From contig BRKX01000004.1 of assembly GCA_026008535.1 (NCBI GenBank), positions 57,668,501 through 57,732,500 on the forward strand: 64,000 bases of DNA, in the 5' to 3' direction. This stretch comes from Perilla frutescens. Taxonomy: Eukaryota > Streptophyta > Magnoliopsida > Lamiales > Lamiaceae. The notes under the pieces were generated by a model. The model did not search any database. It had not been told where the DNA came from and worked only from the letters and a program-made list of their open reading frames with translations. Positions 1 to 11,500 of the stretch are shown here, in pieces. Numbering within the stretch: position 1 is the first letter of the stretch; each line of letters opens with the position of its first letter. Position numbers and translations under genes: made by a program.

Positions 1-1
1 T

Positions 2-1750
2 GATGCCACAACTCCTGTGCCAACTTCTGTTCCAGACAGTTCGGAACACAATGATCAAGCTGAGTTGAGAAATGAAAATCTAGAAGAGTTCAAACCGTCA
101 AAAGGTGTGCAGAAGCATCATTCTGCAGCAGACATCATTGGTGATGTGAGTGAAGGAGTTAGAACCAGAGGAGTTCGAAAGAATTATCGTGAGATGATTG
201 CAAATGTCTGCTATACTTCTACAACTGAGCCCAAGAACGTTAAAGAGGCCTTACAAGATGATCGATGGATTCATGCCATGCAAGAAGAGCTCTTGTAGTT
301 TGAAAGAAATAAAGTATGGGATTTGGTTCCATGTCCTAAAGGTGTTGATGTGATCGGCATGAAGTGGATCTTCAAGAATAAAACCGATGAAGAAGGGAAC
401 ATAACCAGAAATAAGGCAAGACTTGTGGCACAAGGTTATTCACAAGTTGAAGGTATGGATTTTGACGAGATGTTCGTTCCAGTTACTCGTCTTGAATCTG
501 TCAGGTTGCTCCTTGCCATGGCTGCATGGATGAAGTTTAAATTGTTCCAAATGGATGTGAAGAGTGCCTTCTTAAATGGGTACTTATCTGGAGATGTGTT
601 CGTAAGCCAACCTAAAGGCTTTGAAGACCCATACCATCTTGAGTATGTGTTCAAACTGAAGAAGGCCCTCTACGGTCTCAAGCAAGCTCCACGAGCTTGG
701 TACGAACGACTTACCAAATACCTTCTGGAGAAAGGATACGTTCGTGGTGGTGCTGATAGAACTCTCTTCATCAAGAGAGAAAAATCTGACATGATCATCG
801 TTCAGATTTATGTGGATGATATTGTCTTTGGATCTGTCTCGGACAGAATGGTGAAAGACTTCGTGAAGGACATGACTTCCGAATTTGAGATGAGTCTTGT
901 AGGTGAACTAACCTACTTTCTGGGGCTTCAAGTGAAGCAAAAGGATGATAGAATCTTTGTATCTCAAATGAAGTATGCAAAGAACTTAATCAGCAAATTT
1001 GGATTGGAAAGTTGCAGCCCGAAAAGAACTCCGATAGGGACATCTTCGAAGATATCAAAAGATGAAGCTGGTGTTGCCATTGAGCAAATCTTGTACCGGA
1101 GTATGATTGGGAGTCTGCTTTACCTTACAACAAGTAGGCCAGACATATGTTACAGTGTGGGAGTTTGTGCTCGCTACCAATCTGAACCCAAAGAAAGTCA
1201 CTTGAAATCTGTCAAGCACATAATCAAGTACATAAAAGGTACTTCTGAGTTGGGACTTTGGTTTTTCTATGATACAAACCCTAGTTTGGTGGGGTTTTGC
1301 GATGCAGATTGGGCAGGTTGTACTGAAGATAGGAAGAGTACCTCTGGAGGATGTTTCTTCCTTGGAAATAACATGGTGTCATGGTTCAGCAAGAAACAGA
1401 ATTCTATCTCGCTGTCTACTGCCGAAGCCGAATATATCGCTGTTGGAAGTTGCTGTACTCAACTTTTGTGGATGAAACAAATACTGCATGACTATGGTGT
1501 CCCACAGTCTGTCCTTACCATATACTGTGACAATATGAGTACGATAAACATTTTAAAAAATCCAGTTCAGCACTCTCGTACAAAGCACATAGAGATTCGT
1601 CACCACTTCATCCGGGAGCTTATTGAAGAAGGATCTCTCGTGATTGAATATGTTGGAACAGATGCCCAGCTTGCGGACATCTTTACAAAGGCACTTGATA
1701 GCAGAAGATTTGAAACACTAAGATCCTCCTTGGGTCTTTGTGTTCTCTAA
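2..1750 (+). pseudogene. A1 pol: linker, reverse transcriptase and RNase H, one in-frame stop
   Basis: This is the C-terminal half of a copia polyprotein that copies element RNA into DNA inside the particle. The frame is open from base 2 to the stop at 1748-1750 except for a TAG at 296-298, which splits it between the linker and RT. The RT begins near WIFKNK (about 364), carries the first catalytic Asp in QMDVKSAFLNG (about 549) and the YVDD box (about 811), followed by SEFEMSLVGELTYFLGLQ, typical of sireviruses. RNase H follows with GFCDADWAG, STAEAEY and DNMSTI, ending at the usual copia tail ADIFTKAL. Apart from the stop the domains look complete, so this copy decayed recently compared with its env-like neighbour. 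Confidence 0.92.
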
Positions 1751-2121
1751 ACTTCTCTGTTGTGAGAAGACTCTCTATACAGTCTTGGTCAGTGATGTAT
1801 GTATAGAGAGTATAAAATGACCATGGTTAATATGGTCTGTAAGTGTTGTGCCAATATCTGTCTCGGACAGTTTCTGCTTTGGACGAACGGTTACTTTTCA
1901 ACGGCTAGTTGTGCCTTGATTTTCGCACCACGATCGATTCCACTTCTCCACACCTAGCTATGGGGTGATGTGTGAGGAATAAGTGAGTTAAGGAAATTTC
2001 CTTTTAGAGTTTCCTAATTAAGGTCTTAACCTTATTTTTCAAAAGAGACAGAATCGTTGCAAATTTTCCAAGCCGTTCTCTCTCTGTGGTGTGTGTTTGA
2101 ATTTTCATTGTTCGATCTCTA
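1751..2121 (+). promoter_or_regulatory. A1 pol-to-env spacer with TATA-like box and Myb cores
   Basis: This 371-bp non-coding gap separates pol from the env-like start codon. It holds a TATA-like TATAAAA (1811-1817), one copy of the recurrent near-palindrome TCTGTCTCGGACAGT (1857-1871) and two AACGG Myb-type cores (1886-1890 and 1900-1904, the second as TTCAACGGCTAG). A pyrimidine-rich TTCTCTCTCTG lies just before the ATG. The TATA is upstream of the Myb cores here, unlike in elements D and F, so a promoter role is weakly supported for this copy. Confidence 0.4.
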
Positions 2122-4286
2122 ATGGCGGACAAAGCTATTTCTTCTAAGCCCACTCAAGTGAAGAAACCTTGAATTTCTACTGAAGACTTGCGGCGACAGC
2201 TTGCAGAGCTTTCTCAACCCATTGTGTTTTCATCTTCAATTGCCTCTGTCTCTGTGAAGCCATCTGTTACTTCCTCTGAAGCGCTTGCTTCTGTGCCAAT
2301 TTCTGTGGCACCTTCTACTAATTTGCCACCTCAATCTGTGTCTGAGACAGATCTCGATGTTCAACCCTCTCCTAGGGTTTCTGAAGTGCCATTATCTCCG
2401 CCCATGGTGTCTGCGGAAATTTTGGATGCCTCAATTGCAGCTGCTATTGAGAATGTTGGAGGAAATGAAGTCTCCATGGCCTCTGTTGAAGATTATGTTG
2501 CCGTCACCCCTGCTGTTGACGAAGATCCTACCTCTATTGAGGAATTTGCTGCATCTCTTGATGCGCTGAAATTTGTTCAAGCTCCGTCCATCTCTGCTGC
2601 TGATCCTGTGGTGAGTGACACGCCCGTTGTCACGGTTCAAGTTTCTCTTGGTGAAGTATCACTTGCTGCTGCTGCTGAAAACCTTGTTCATGATCAAGGT
2701 GAAGATGATGTTGATATCTCCTTCCTCAATGAGGATTCTCCTGTTGCTGAGGATGTTTCTGTCCCTCTTCCAAAGGCTACCTCCTCCAAAACTCGTGGGT
2801 CCAAACGCAAGTTGGAGTTGAGAGATGCACCAGTCACTTCTCCAGTGTCTGATGATGAAGATGACACACCCATTGCCAAATTGAAATCTAAAGTGTTGGC
2901 CAAGGTTGCTGCGAAGAAGGGTTCTCCTTCAAAAACCCTCAAATCCAAGAAAGTTACTGCTAAGAAGGGGCCTTCGTCAAAACCCCCAAAATCAGTGAAG
3001 CCTGCTGTGAAAAAGGTTGTGCCTAAGAAGTCTGAGGTTGTTCCTGCTCGCCGTATTACACGAAGTGTGTCTGAGCAGAGGATGGGGTTGATGTCGGGAC
3101 GTCATCGCCCGCTGATGAAGCAAGCCAGAGCACCTTCCCCCTCTGATGAAGAAACAGAGGATGTCCCTGAGTCTGTTCCAGACAGATCAGATTCTGATTC
3201 TGAGGACTTTGATTCAAGTAATTTTATCTCTGCCCTTCACCAGAATCAATTCAAGATTGTTGCTGGTCGCTCATTGATTTCCGAGCGTTGTTTGGTTAAG
3301 TCCGATATAGAGGGAACTGGTGTTGACTCTTTGTTGCATGATCTCCGGTTAGAGAAATCTGCCTATTCTGCTCCTCCTTTTATTGCTGCTGTTGTGCATG
3401 AATTTTATGCCAACTTGTCTAAGCGTATGCGTGATGCTTCTTATGAGCATGCTTTTTCTGTGTTTGTGCGGGGTCATTGGATTGCATTTCCCCTGCCGTG
3501 ATTAATGAATTTTTGGGTCGTGAGAACCTTGTTACTTCTGCACCTATTTTTAATCTGAATGAAGTGGTGTCGGAATTGACTGGAGGAAGTCGGGTGGTTT
3601 GGCCCTCGGGACGTGCGTTGTTGGCGTCTGATCTGAGTGTGAAGTACTCAATACTTCACAAGGTTGCTGTTCGGAATTGGTTGCCCAATACTCATGATTC
3701 TACTGTTGGCAAGTACATGGCTTTGTTGCTGTTCACAGTAGGCACTCATAGTTAGTTTAATCTTGGCCTGCTGATCTTTGAGAACGTCATTGCTCATGCC
3801 GAATCGACTCGTACCCAGCAACCTCTTGGCTATCCTGGCCTAATCTTCAGCATAATTATGGCCCAGCATGATGTTGTTTCTGCAAATGATGTGTATGCGC
3901 CTGTCGCGTAGCCTCTGACCATCAGCCAAAAGCTCTTTTCATCCCAGCATGCTCCGGATGTTCCTGCCTACAGTGCTGATGAAAGCTCGAGACCCGTTCC
4001 CCCATCTGTCCCAGACAGATCTGCTGCCTCTTTTGCTGTCACTTCTATTTTCTTTGACAGACATATCAAGTCTCTGGAGCGTGAAGTTGTGTTTCTGAGC
4101 AAGTCCATTCGGACTTTCAAGACCAGGAAACAGGAGTTGGAGGCCTTGCTGATTGATCTCTGGGCCCGAGCCCTTGGCCTTGCCTCGCCGCTTGACATGC
4201 CGAGTGCTTCCTCTGTTCCTGCTGCTGATAAGCCGGCTGCTGCTGATGCTGCTGCTGATGATGATGATGCTGCCTCCCTGGTCTGA
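2122..4286 (+). pseudogene. A1 env-like gene (sirevirus additional ORF), broken
   Basis: The start is ATG 2122 (MADKAISS). A TGA at 2170 interrupts the frame after 16 codons. A one-base loss in a T/C run near 3487 shifts the frame inside VRGHWIAF, and two TAG stops follow near 3753 and 3909. Domain order: Ser/Val/Pro-rich N-terminal region; a very Lys-rich stretch (about 2880-3060) with KK and SK repeats like a histone H1 tail; an acidic Ser/Asp patch (SVPDRSDSDSE); then the conserved domain of plant env-like and 'putative plant transposon' proteins with VVHEFYANL and INEFL; last a heptad-like coiled-coil region around HIKSLEREVVFLSKSI. There is no signal peptide or hydrophobic membrane span, so 'env' is only a positional name. 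The function of the family is unknown. Confidence 0.8.
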
Positions 4287-4712
4287 AGTTTGGTGTTTGC
4301 CGTTTCTGGCAACAATTAAGGGGGAGAAGAATGTTGGTGCACAAAGGCCACGGTTGGATGAAGGATGGTCGTTTTTACTGCTGCTGCTATGTTGAGCGTG
4401 TGCTCATTTTTTTATCTTTGATGATTTCTGAACAAACAATTTATTGGGGATGCCGTTTTACCCCACTTTAAATTTTGTTGGTCTGTACTATATTTTTGAT
4501 CGACTGACAATGTAGTTCTACACTGCGAAAACAATGCTCTGATCATGATGAAGGCACTCCCAGTTCAGATTCAGGGGGAGTGTGCTTGTAACTGTCTCTA
4601 ACAGTTTTTGAATATATCACTCATTTTGATATATTGTTGATCTGCGAAGTTTATTCAAGTGTTGTGCAGATCGTGATGATAATTGCCGACCATAAACGCC
4701 AAAGGGGGAGAT
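4287..4712 (+). promoter_or_regulatory. A1 3' non-coding region with three polypurine tracts
   Basis: Three G-rich purine runs occur: AAGGGGGAGAAG near 4317, CAGGGGGAG near 4572 and AAAGGGGGAGATT at 4701-4713. The last directly abuts the 3' LTR start TGTTAG and is the functional-position PPT for plus-strand priming. Multiple PPT copies upstream of the 3' LTR are, from memory, a reported trait of sireviruses. One further copy of the CTGTCTCTAACAGT near-palindrome lies at 4592-4605. Confidence 0.75.
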
Positions 4713-5634
4713 TGTTAGTGCCATCGTCATGCACTAAGTTTTATGTTGTTGTATTGGCGAGATATGTTCGACAATGTGTGCCTGGGTATGTCCCACGAAG
4801 GTTTGTTTTCCGCTGTGCAAGAAAAGAAAGAACAGTTGGTGAACTGTTCCAGAGTATGTCCCAGACAGAACCAGGGACACTCTATTTATGGCAGTTTCCT
4901 TGTTGGAAAGATCTTGCACCAAACCAGTTTGGGAGCTCAAGATAGATTCGTTTTACTGCCTTGTGGTGTAGATCCGGTGCTGAATTAACCCTCCTACACA
5001 TGGGAAGTATCTACACACGTTTGGAAGGCCACAAACCACTTACCTAGTTGGCGGAAAGCAAGAGATTGACGCCAAGCTAAAGTGAAGACTATATATGAAG
5101 ACCGATTTGTGCAGCAATCGGTACCACTGATATTTTGTTTAGATTCTAGTGTTAGAATCAGTTTGTGGTCATTGTTGTAACTAGTAGTTGTTCATTAAAA
5201 TGTTCAACGTGATAGACTAGTATTGAGTGTTTACGAGTGAAACACGTGATGGGATTTTTATTCCGTTTTGTACGCAATCTCGGGAGAGATAGTAAGTTGA
5301 AGTCGTGGGTAGCTAGAGGGAGTCTAGTGTCACGGTTCTGAGGGGATCTTACAACTTTCGACTAGCGAAAGAGTTCATAGAGAAGAACGGGTAGCATAAG
5401 ACGGGAGGCTTGTATGTGTAATATCCCTAATACACTCGACGAAGTAGTACCTGTCGACTCTTCAAGTTTGGGAGCAATCTCCCTAGAGTAGGTTGGTTGA
5501 ACCGAACTGGGTTATCATCTCGTGCGTTTTTACTGCTTTATTTATTTATGTTCTTGCATCTGTTCCACACATATCACAGAACAATTTTTAAGCAGTTTAC
5601 TAAAAACGTTTAAAGCACGGATTACTGTTTTTCA
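4713..5634 (+). repeat. A1 3' LTR (922 bp)
   Basis: It begins TGTTAGTGCCATCG directly after the PPT and ends TTTTTCA at 5634. It is the same family as the two 938-bp LTRs of A2 on the other strand: both have the shared tracts GTATTGGCGAGATATG near the start and AGCACGGATTA near the end. It carries TATGTCCCAGACAGA (about 4855-4869), the recurrent motif of this family. No second A1 LTR is in the window, so age cannot be estimated here. Confidence 0.88.
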
Positions 5635-6407
5635 ACAACTAATATTTTGATACTATTATCCATATCAAATGGTACTAGTCAGCATATAGAGTGATACTAC
5701 ATCCCACAAAAATAAAATAAAAAAATAATTTATAATAATTATATAAAATTTCAAATTAAGTAGACAAATGAACACATCAAATGGTACTACTCAATTTCCA
5801 ATGTCATACTCAATACACACAAGTCAAAATGCACAAAAAAACACAAAACCAAATATGTCCTAAAAAACAGATACTAACAAGTATCTCATTTGATACTAAT
5901 AATCAGTAACATTGATACTCCATATACAAATGTACACAATTTAAAACAAAACAGATGCAAACTTGGTTTCCTAAAAATAATTTCATTAATATATGTATCA
6001 AACAACTCTTACCAATTACCATAAATGATAAATTCAAACAAAATGGGTGGGGGAAAATTGAAAGCGAGTTAGAGACAGAATGCCGGAAAAACCTGATAGA
6101 ATCAATTGGTGAGGTAAGGACGATCTGCATTTCTTCGCGGAGTGGAAGGGCTAGCTACGGCTGAATCCATCTAATTTCTTCTACAATTTTAAAACCCTAA
6201 CAACATTTAACTACAAATCTACAATTGCCTTTCATATATATGTTGTATGCGTATCAATTAACACATTCACGCGTCAATCGCCATGAATTCAAACAGAAGC
6301 TTTGATTTTTTCTTCTGCGTTATGTGCGTGGAGATGAAAGAGAGCAGAAAATTCACTGATGGAATGAGCGAGATCGGGGTGGATGAAATTGGAAGAGCAA
6401 TCGAGAT
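5635..6407. other. AT-rich spacer between A1 and C, no gene recognised
   Basis: The first 350 bp are A/T-rich with scattered GATACT words. From about 6030 to 6407 the composition is more mixed and short ORFs occur, none recognisable. The same ancestral sequence resumes at 20969 after element C (TSD GAGAT on both sides), with a GA-rich run on the far side. It may be a remnant of host 5' flank or an unknown repeat; nothing decides. Confidence 0.5.
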
Positions 6408-6728
6408 TGATGCGATCTTGTTATACGGCTGCATGCATGCGGTACTCGCAGGCTCTCTTCATTAGTTCGTTGCATGGCCACGTCATCAATCCATGAGCAT
6501 TTTATCTTGGTGCTTTGTTATCGTTGATTTTTTGTCCGTTAAGTTTGTTTGTATTCTAGCTGTAGATTTGGTGTGTGCTTTCTTTGTGAGTACAATTGTG
6601 GGCATTTTATCTCTATAAATATGCCCCAAACTGTATTGATCTGTTGATTTTGATTTCCAGAAATAAGATTAGATTCTCAAATATTTTCATCACTCTTCTT
6701 CGCATATATATAACTCACAAATACAACA
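6408..6728 (+). repeat. Element C 5' LTR (321 bp)
   Basis: It runs from TGATGCGATCTTG to ATACAACA. It contains a good TATA box, TATAAATA at 6614-6621, preceded by CATTTTATC. This box lies inside the 66-bp stretch missing from the 3' LTR. The LTR end is followed directly by the PBS. Confidence 0.93.
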
Positions 6729-6739
6729 TGGTATCAGAG
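6729..6739 (+). promoter_or_regulatory. Element C primer binding site
   Basis: TGGTATCAGAG begins at the first base after the 5' LTR. It matches the complement of the 3' end of plant initiator-Met tRNA, the usual primer for copia reverse transcription. Confidence 0.9.
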
Positions 6740-6762
6740 AGTGTAGGTTCTGCTGATTGCAT

Positions 6763-7053
6763 ATGATATTACTAGAATTTGTTGTAATTCTACCAATTGA
6801 TTTCATGATGCCAAAGCAAAACAGAAGACAACCATGGAATCGGTTAGTTATTGAAGAACGAGGTTTTCACATTTCTGCTGAAGATGATGCTGAGCAGCAA
6901 GAGCATGGGGATTGCAGTCAGAATCATGGAGCAATTACTGCTAATCGTCAGAATGACAGAATATTAGTCGGCGATGATCGAAGACCAGAAAACACTTACA
7001 GAGAACAGATGAATGATGCTTTGTTTGTTCATCCGACGGATCATCCAGGTATG
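6763..7053 (+). pseudogene. Element C gag, N-terminal part, cut by B1
   Basis: The gag capsid precursor starts at ATG 6763 or, with better copia-like spacing, at the ATGATG around 6805. It reads in frame to HPTDHPGM at 7053, where B1 is inserted. The expected continuation (QLTNDLLTGNNFHSW) is found 9.4 kb away at 16458, and the frame is kept if one TSD copy is removed. The sequence HP-DHPG followed by LTG-N-HSW is characteristic of copia gag proteins of this type. The frame meets no stop before the insertion. Confidence 0.85.
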
Positions 7054-8499
7054 TGTTGGGGTTTTTTCGAATTAAACCACCGCAGGACCATTTGGTTGTT
7101 CATTAATCCATGTTCATGCAAATCATAATTTTATGTAACATGCATGTTTATCACAATCTAATCAAAAAGCATGCAAAGCAGATTCGAATCTAATAAAGCG
7201 GAAGACATAGAAACGAATCTACTTACAAATCGATAGACAGTTTGTGGACAAAATTAAAGATCTAATCTTGCTGTTGAATGAACTGTAGTTGGCACCACCT
7301 AGCACTCAAAATTTCGATCACCACTGTATTCCACTCCAAGATCTTCTGTTGTATTTCCGGACTGTATCTAGATTCAGAGTGGGCTGAAATCTACTAGATA
7401 GAATTGTGAAATCTATGGATAACTTTGAGAGACTAAGAGGGGCTGATTTCCTATGAATTTCATCATCAAATTTCGTGCCCCCCCTTCCCTTATATATAGG
7501 GAGGGGCGAAATTTCATGTTCCAGCCCTATTGGGCTGGGCCTCTATCTCAAGTTCAATATCCAGTCCACTATCAGTCAATTGGGCTACAACAGGGATCTA
7601 GAAGAATATTAAATTGGCCCACTAATTTAATTAATATCCAATATCCAATAAATTTAGGATATAATTAAATAAATTAAGTTTTACTTTTATTCCACTAAAG
7701 AAGTAAAACTGACCTACCAATTTAATACATATTTACGAATATGCTTTCTCCTTTAGTCCAGCCATTCCCCGTGTTTAAGATATAATGTTCATTAATTAAT
7801 TCTGTAAGCCTCTGACAGTTATAATTAATTAACATCTAAAACCTTGAGTAGTACCACACAAGCTTTATCATGTAAGGAATAAATTCCACCTACAGGGTTT
7901 CAACATGAACTTGTGTTTCCTCAAGAGAACATCATCAAGCTGGCGCACCAGGACACGGTGCTCATGCATACTGCTCGAGACATCATGTATACATTGTTAT
8001 TACCCAAGATATCGAATTCGATCTACGAAAAGATCTCATTCATTGATAAATCAAAGTAACAAACAACGCACACATATGCTCGCCAATATCACATGAGTTC
8101 AGAACCCGAACTCTGTGGATCTTTATTCTCTCAATAATTAGGTCAGAGACAGAGAATAGTATCCTATCGTGATCCTCCTCAATACACTAATGAGTGTACT
8201 AGAATAATCAGTTAGTCAAGATAAACTAACTTATCAGATTATTCTACGGCGTACCGATGGTGTGTTCAGGACCATCTAAGCCTAGAGCTTGTTTAATACA
8301 ATACAAGGTTCTAATGATATGATCTTTCCATGTGACTCCCCACACCATATCATCTACAATGTAAGTATATGGAACATTGCATCGAACAATTATAGAACAT
8401 AATCTAAATGCAAACAGTGACTGCAATAACTTTCATTTCATATCATCATATCATCAGAAAAATATACAAAGACAAGTCTTCTAGTATACAAAACTAACA
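7054..8499 (-). repeat. B1 3' LTR (1446 bp)
   Basis: Minus-strand reading starts TGTTAGTTTTGTATAC at 8499 and ends CCCCAACA at 7054. The TATA box (TATATATAAG in sense) lies near 7489-7500 between C-rich and G-rich inverted arms spanning about 7467-7518. Small ORFs inside it, on either strand, are not conserved genes. Confidence 0.94.
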
Positions 8500-8575
8500 A
8501 TCTCCCACTTATACTTGAAGCATGTTTTTCAAGCATAATAAATAACTAGCTAACTCTCCAATCAAAACTATAAAC

Positions 8576-11500
8576 TCAAACTACATCCCTAGGTCTGTAT
8601 CTCACTCCCATTTTCTCCACGTGACCATCAAAGGTCTTAGCCGCCAGGCTCTTCATGAATGGATCAGCCAGGTTGTCTTCCGATGCAATCTTGACCACTG
8701 CCACGTCTCCTCTCTTAACGATTTCTCGTATAAGATGGTACTTTCTCTCTATGTGTTTACTTGCCTTGTGAGCTCTGGGTTCCTTCGAATTTGCCACTGC
8801 ACCAGAGTTATCACAGTATATCGTGATAGTCTTAGGCAAATTAGGAACCACGCCCAAGCCCACTAGGAACCCGCAGAGCCAGACAGCCTCTTTTGCAGCC
8901 TCAGAGGCAGCTACATACTCAGCTTCCATGGTGGAATCCGCAATGCATTTCTGCTTAATGCTCCTCCATGCGATGGCTCCATCTCCTAATGGAAACACAT
9001 AGCCCGAGGTAGACTTACTCTGATCTTTGTCGGATTGAAAATCTGAGTCCGTGTAACCCAAAGGTACTAGGCTATCAGAGCGGAAAACCAACATGTAGTC
9101 TCAAGTCCGTTTAAGGTACTTGAGAATGTTTTTGACCACAGTCCAGTGACCTTGTCCAGGGTAGACTGATATCTGCTTACCATGCCAACGGCATAGCATA
9201 TATCAGGCCTAGTGCATAGCATAGCATACATCAAACTTCCCACAGCCGAAGCATATGGTACTTTCTTCATTTCCTCTATCTCAGACTGTGTTTGGGGACA
9301 CATTTCCTTGGATAGATGAATTTCATGCTTGTAAGGTATAAAACCTTTCTTGGAATCTTGCATGCCAAATCTAGCTAGCACTGTATCGATATAAGTCGCC
9401 TGGGACAGACATAACATCCTTTTCTGGCGATCACGAATGATCTTGATGCCAAGGACATGTCCAGCTTCACCCAGATCCTTCATATCGAACTGCTCGGACA
9501 ACCACACCCTAATGTTTGACAACGCCTTCTTACTGTTTCCAATAAGCAAGATGTCATCAATATAAAGTACGAGGAATGCCACCACGTTTCCGTCACATTT
9601 CTTGTACACACAGCTCTCATCCGGACTTTACACGAATCCATATGACTGGATAACCTCGTCAAATCGGATGTTCCAAGACTTCGATGCCTGCTTAAGTCCA
9701 TAAATGGATCTCTTAAGCTTACACACCAAATGCTCTTGGCCCTTAGCAATGAATCCCTCTGGTTGTTTCATGTGAATGTTTTCCTCAAGACTTCCGTTTA
9801 GGAAAGCCGTCTTGACATCCTTCTGCCAGATGTCATAATCCAAATGAGTGGCAATAGACAAGAGAATCCGGATTGACTTAAGCATGGCTACCGGTGAAAA
9901 GGTTTCCTCATAATCGATCCCTTCTTTCTGAGTATACCCTTTTGCCACCAATCTAGCTTTGAAGGTTTCAATCTTCCCATCAGATCCTCTCTTGCGCTTG
10001 TAGATCCACTTACAGCCAATGGGTTTTACCCCATCTAGTGGTTCTACAAGTTCCCAGACTTGATTGTGATCCATAGATCTAATCTCAGACTCCATTGCAA
10101 TTTTCCAAGAATCTGCATCTTTATCTCGAATTGCCTTGTCATAGGTCCTGGGATCCAATTCATTGAGACCCTCTGGGAAATCTGAAGCCTCTCCCAGACC
10201 AATGAATCTATCAGGTTGGCGTACAACCCTCCCACTGCGATGAGGCAGTTCCTGTACTTCTGTGACACGTTGTGCAGTGTTTGGTGGTTCCTCTTCTTGT
10301 ACAATCGGTGTAGGATTCAATCCACCCTTTAACTCCTCAAGGATGATGTGACTCCTTGATTTGTAATTTATAACATAGTCTTCCTCTAAGAATTGAGCAT
10401 TCGTGCTAACAATGATCTTCTGATCCTTAGGACTATAAAACAAACTACCTTTCGTTCCTCTAGGATATCCAACGAACAACCTTACATTAGTACGAGGAGC
10501 CAGCTTATCAGCTTCCTTGTCCAATACGTGTGCTGGGCTACCCCAAATTCGAATATGGTTCAAACTGGGCTTTCGTCCAGTCCATAGTTCTGTGGGTGTA
10601 GCAGGAACTGATTTCGATGGAACCAAGTTAAGAATATAAGCTGCCGTTTCCAGGGCATATCCCGAGAACAAAATAGGCAACTCAGAATAACTCATCATTG
10701 ATCTAACCATCTCTAACAATGTACGATTCCTTCTTTCCACCATGCCATTCTGCTGTGGCGTTCCAGGCGCAGTCAACTGGGATGTAATCCCACTCTCTGC
10801 CATGTAATCCCTAAATTTGCTTGAGAGGTACTCGCCACCATGATCAGAACGTAGTGACTTGATACTTCTGCCTGTTCGTTTCTCCGCTTCCGCCTTAAAC
10901 TCTTTGAATTTCTCAAAGCATTCAGACTTGCGACGTAACAGGTAGATATAACCGTATCTAAAGTAATCATCAATGAGAGTGATGAAATACTCGAACCCTC
11001 CTTGAGCTTGAACTGACATAGGGCCGCACAGGTCAGAGTAAATCAAATCTAATAGCCCTTCGGATCTATTTCCTTTTGACTAGAAAGGACGCTTGGTCAT
11101 TTTACCTTCCAAACAGGATTCACTCAAAGGAAATGATTCCAGTACCAAAGAAGACAATGGTCCATCGTTTACAAGCCTTTGTATCCTCTTAAGGTTAATA
11201 TGACCTAGCCTTAGATGCCAAAGATAGGTTTGATTCATTTTCGAAGGTTCTTTTCTCTTGTTAGGGTTTATGATTGATGTATTCAAAAGTTGTCTTTGCA
11301 TAGTGTTTTCAGTTGGTTTAAGAAAGTATAAATGTCCATCCAATGTACCAGAACAGATAAAATGTTTACCACTAAAGATAACCACCTTCTTATCAAAAGA
11401 AACAGAATATCCATCCATAATCAGTTTAGAAACTTAAACCAAGTTTTGCCTAAAACCAGGCGCATAAAGACAATCTTTCAAAACCAAAGTTCTATCACTA

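Larger units (their letters stand above)
1..5634 (+). mobile_element. Element A1: 3' part of a sirevirus-type Ty1/copia retrotransposon
   Basis: The element enters from the left edge of the window, so its 5' LTR, gag, protease and integrase are not seen. In order it shows the pol linker, RT and RNase H (2-1750), a spacer, an env-like gene (2122-4286), a purine-tract-rich 3' non-coding region and a 3' LTR (4713-5634). Sirevirus assignment rests on the RT signature SEFEMSLVGELTYFLGLQ and on an additional gene 3' of pol. It is dead: pol has a nonsense codon, and env-like has three stops and a frameshift. The target duplication cannot be checked because the 5' end is missing; the base after the LTR starts ACAAC. 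Confidence 0.9.

Noticed and set aside
2188..2190. TTG 2188 as a start for the A1 env-like gene
   Set aside because: The frame is continuous with ATG 2122 through a nonsense codon; a TTG start is unlikely in a plant gene.
3477..3755. A separate small gene after the A1 env-like ORF
   Set aside because: It is the continuation of the env-like domain after a one-base frameshift.
6283..6465. A possible host exon beside element C
   Set aside because: The ORF runs into the C LTR, and joining the flanks across C gives no recognisable protein.
7905..8096. A 63-codon ORF antisense to the family-B LTR, present in most LTR copies (also 26304-26495, 33770-34000 and 51569-51760)
   Set aside because: The LTRs are only a few percent diverged, so a shared open frame is expected without selection; one B1 copy already has a frame-breaking deletion and the product resembles nothing known.
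8244..8426. A 60-codon ORF in sense orientation in the B1 LTRs (also 16197-16379)
   Set aside because: The equivalent region in B3 has stops, so the frame is not conserved.
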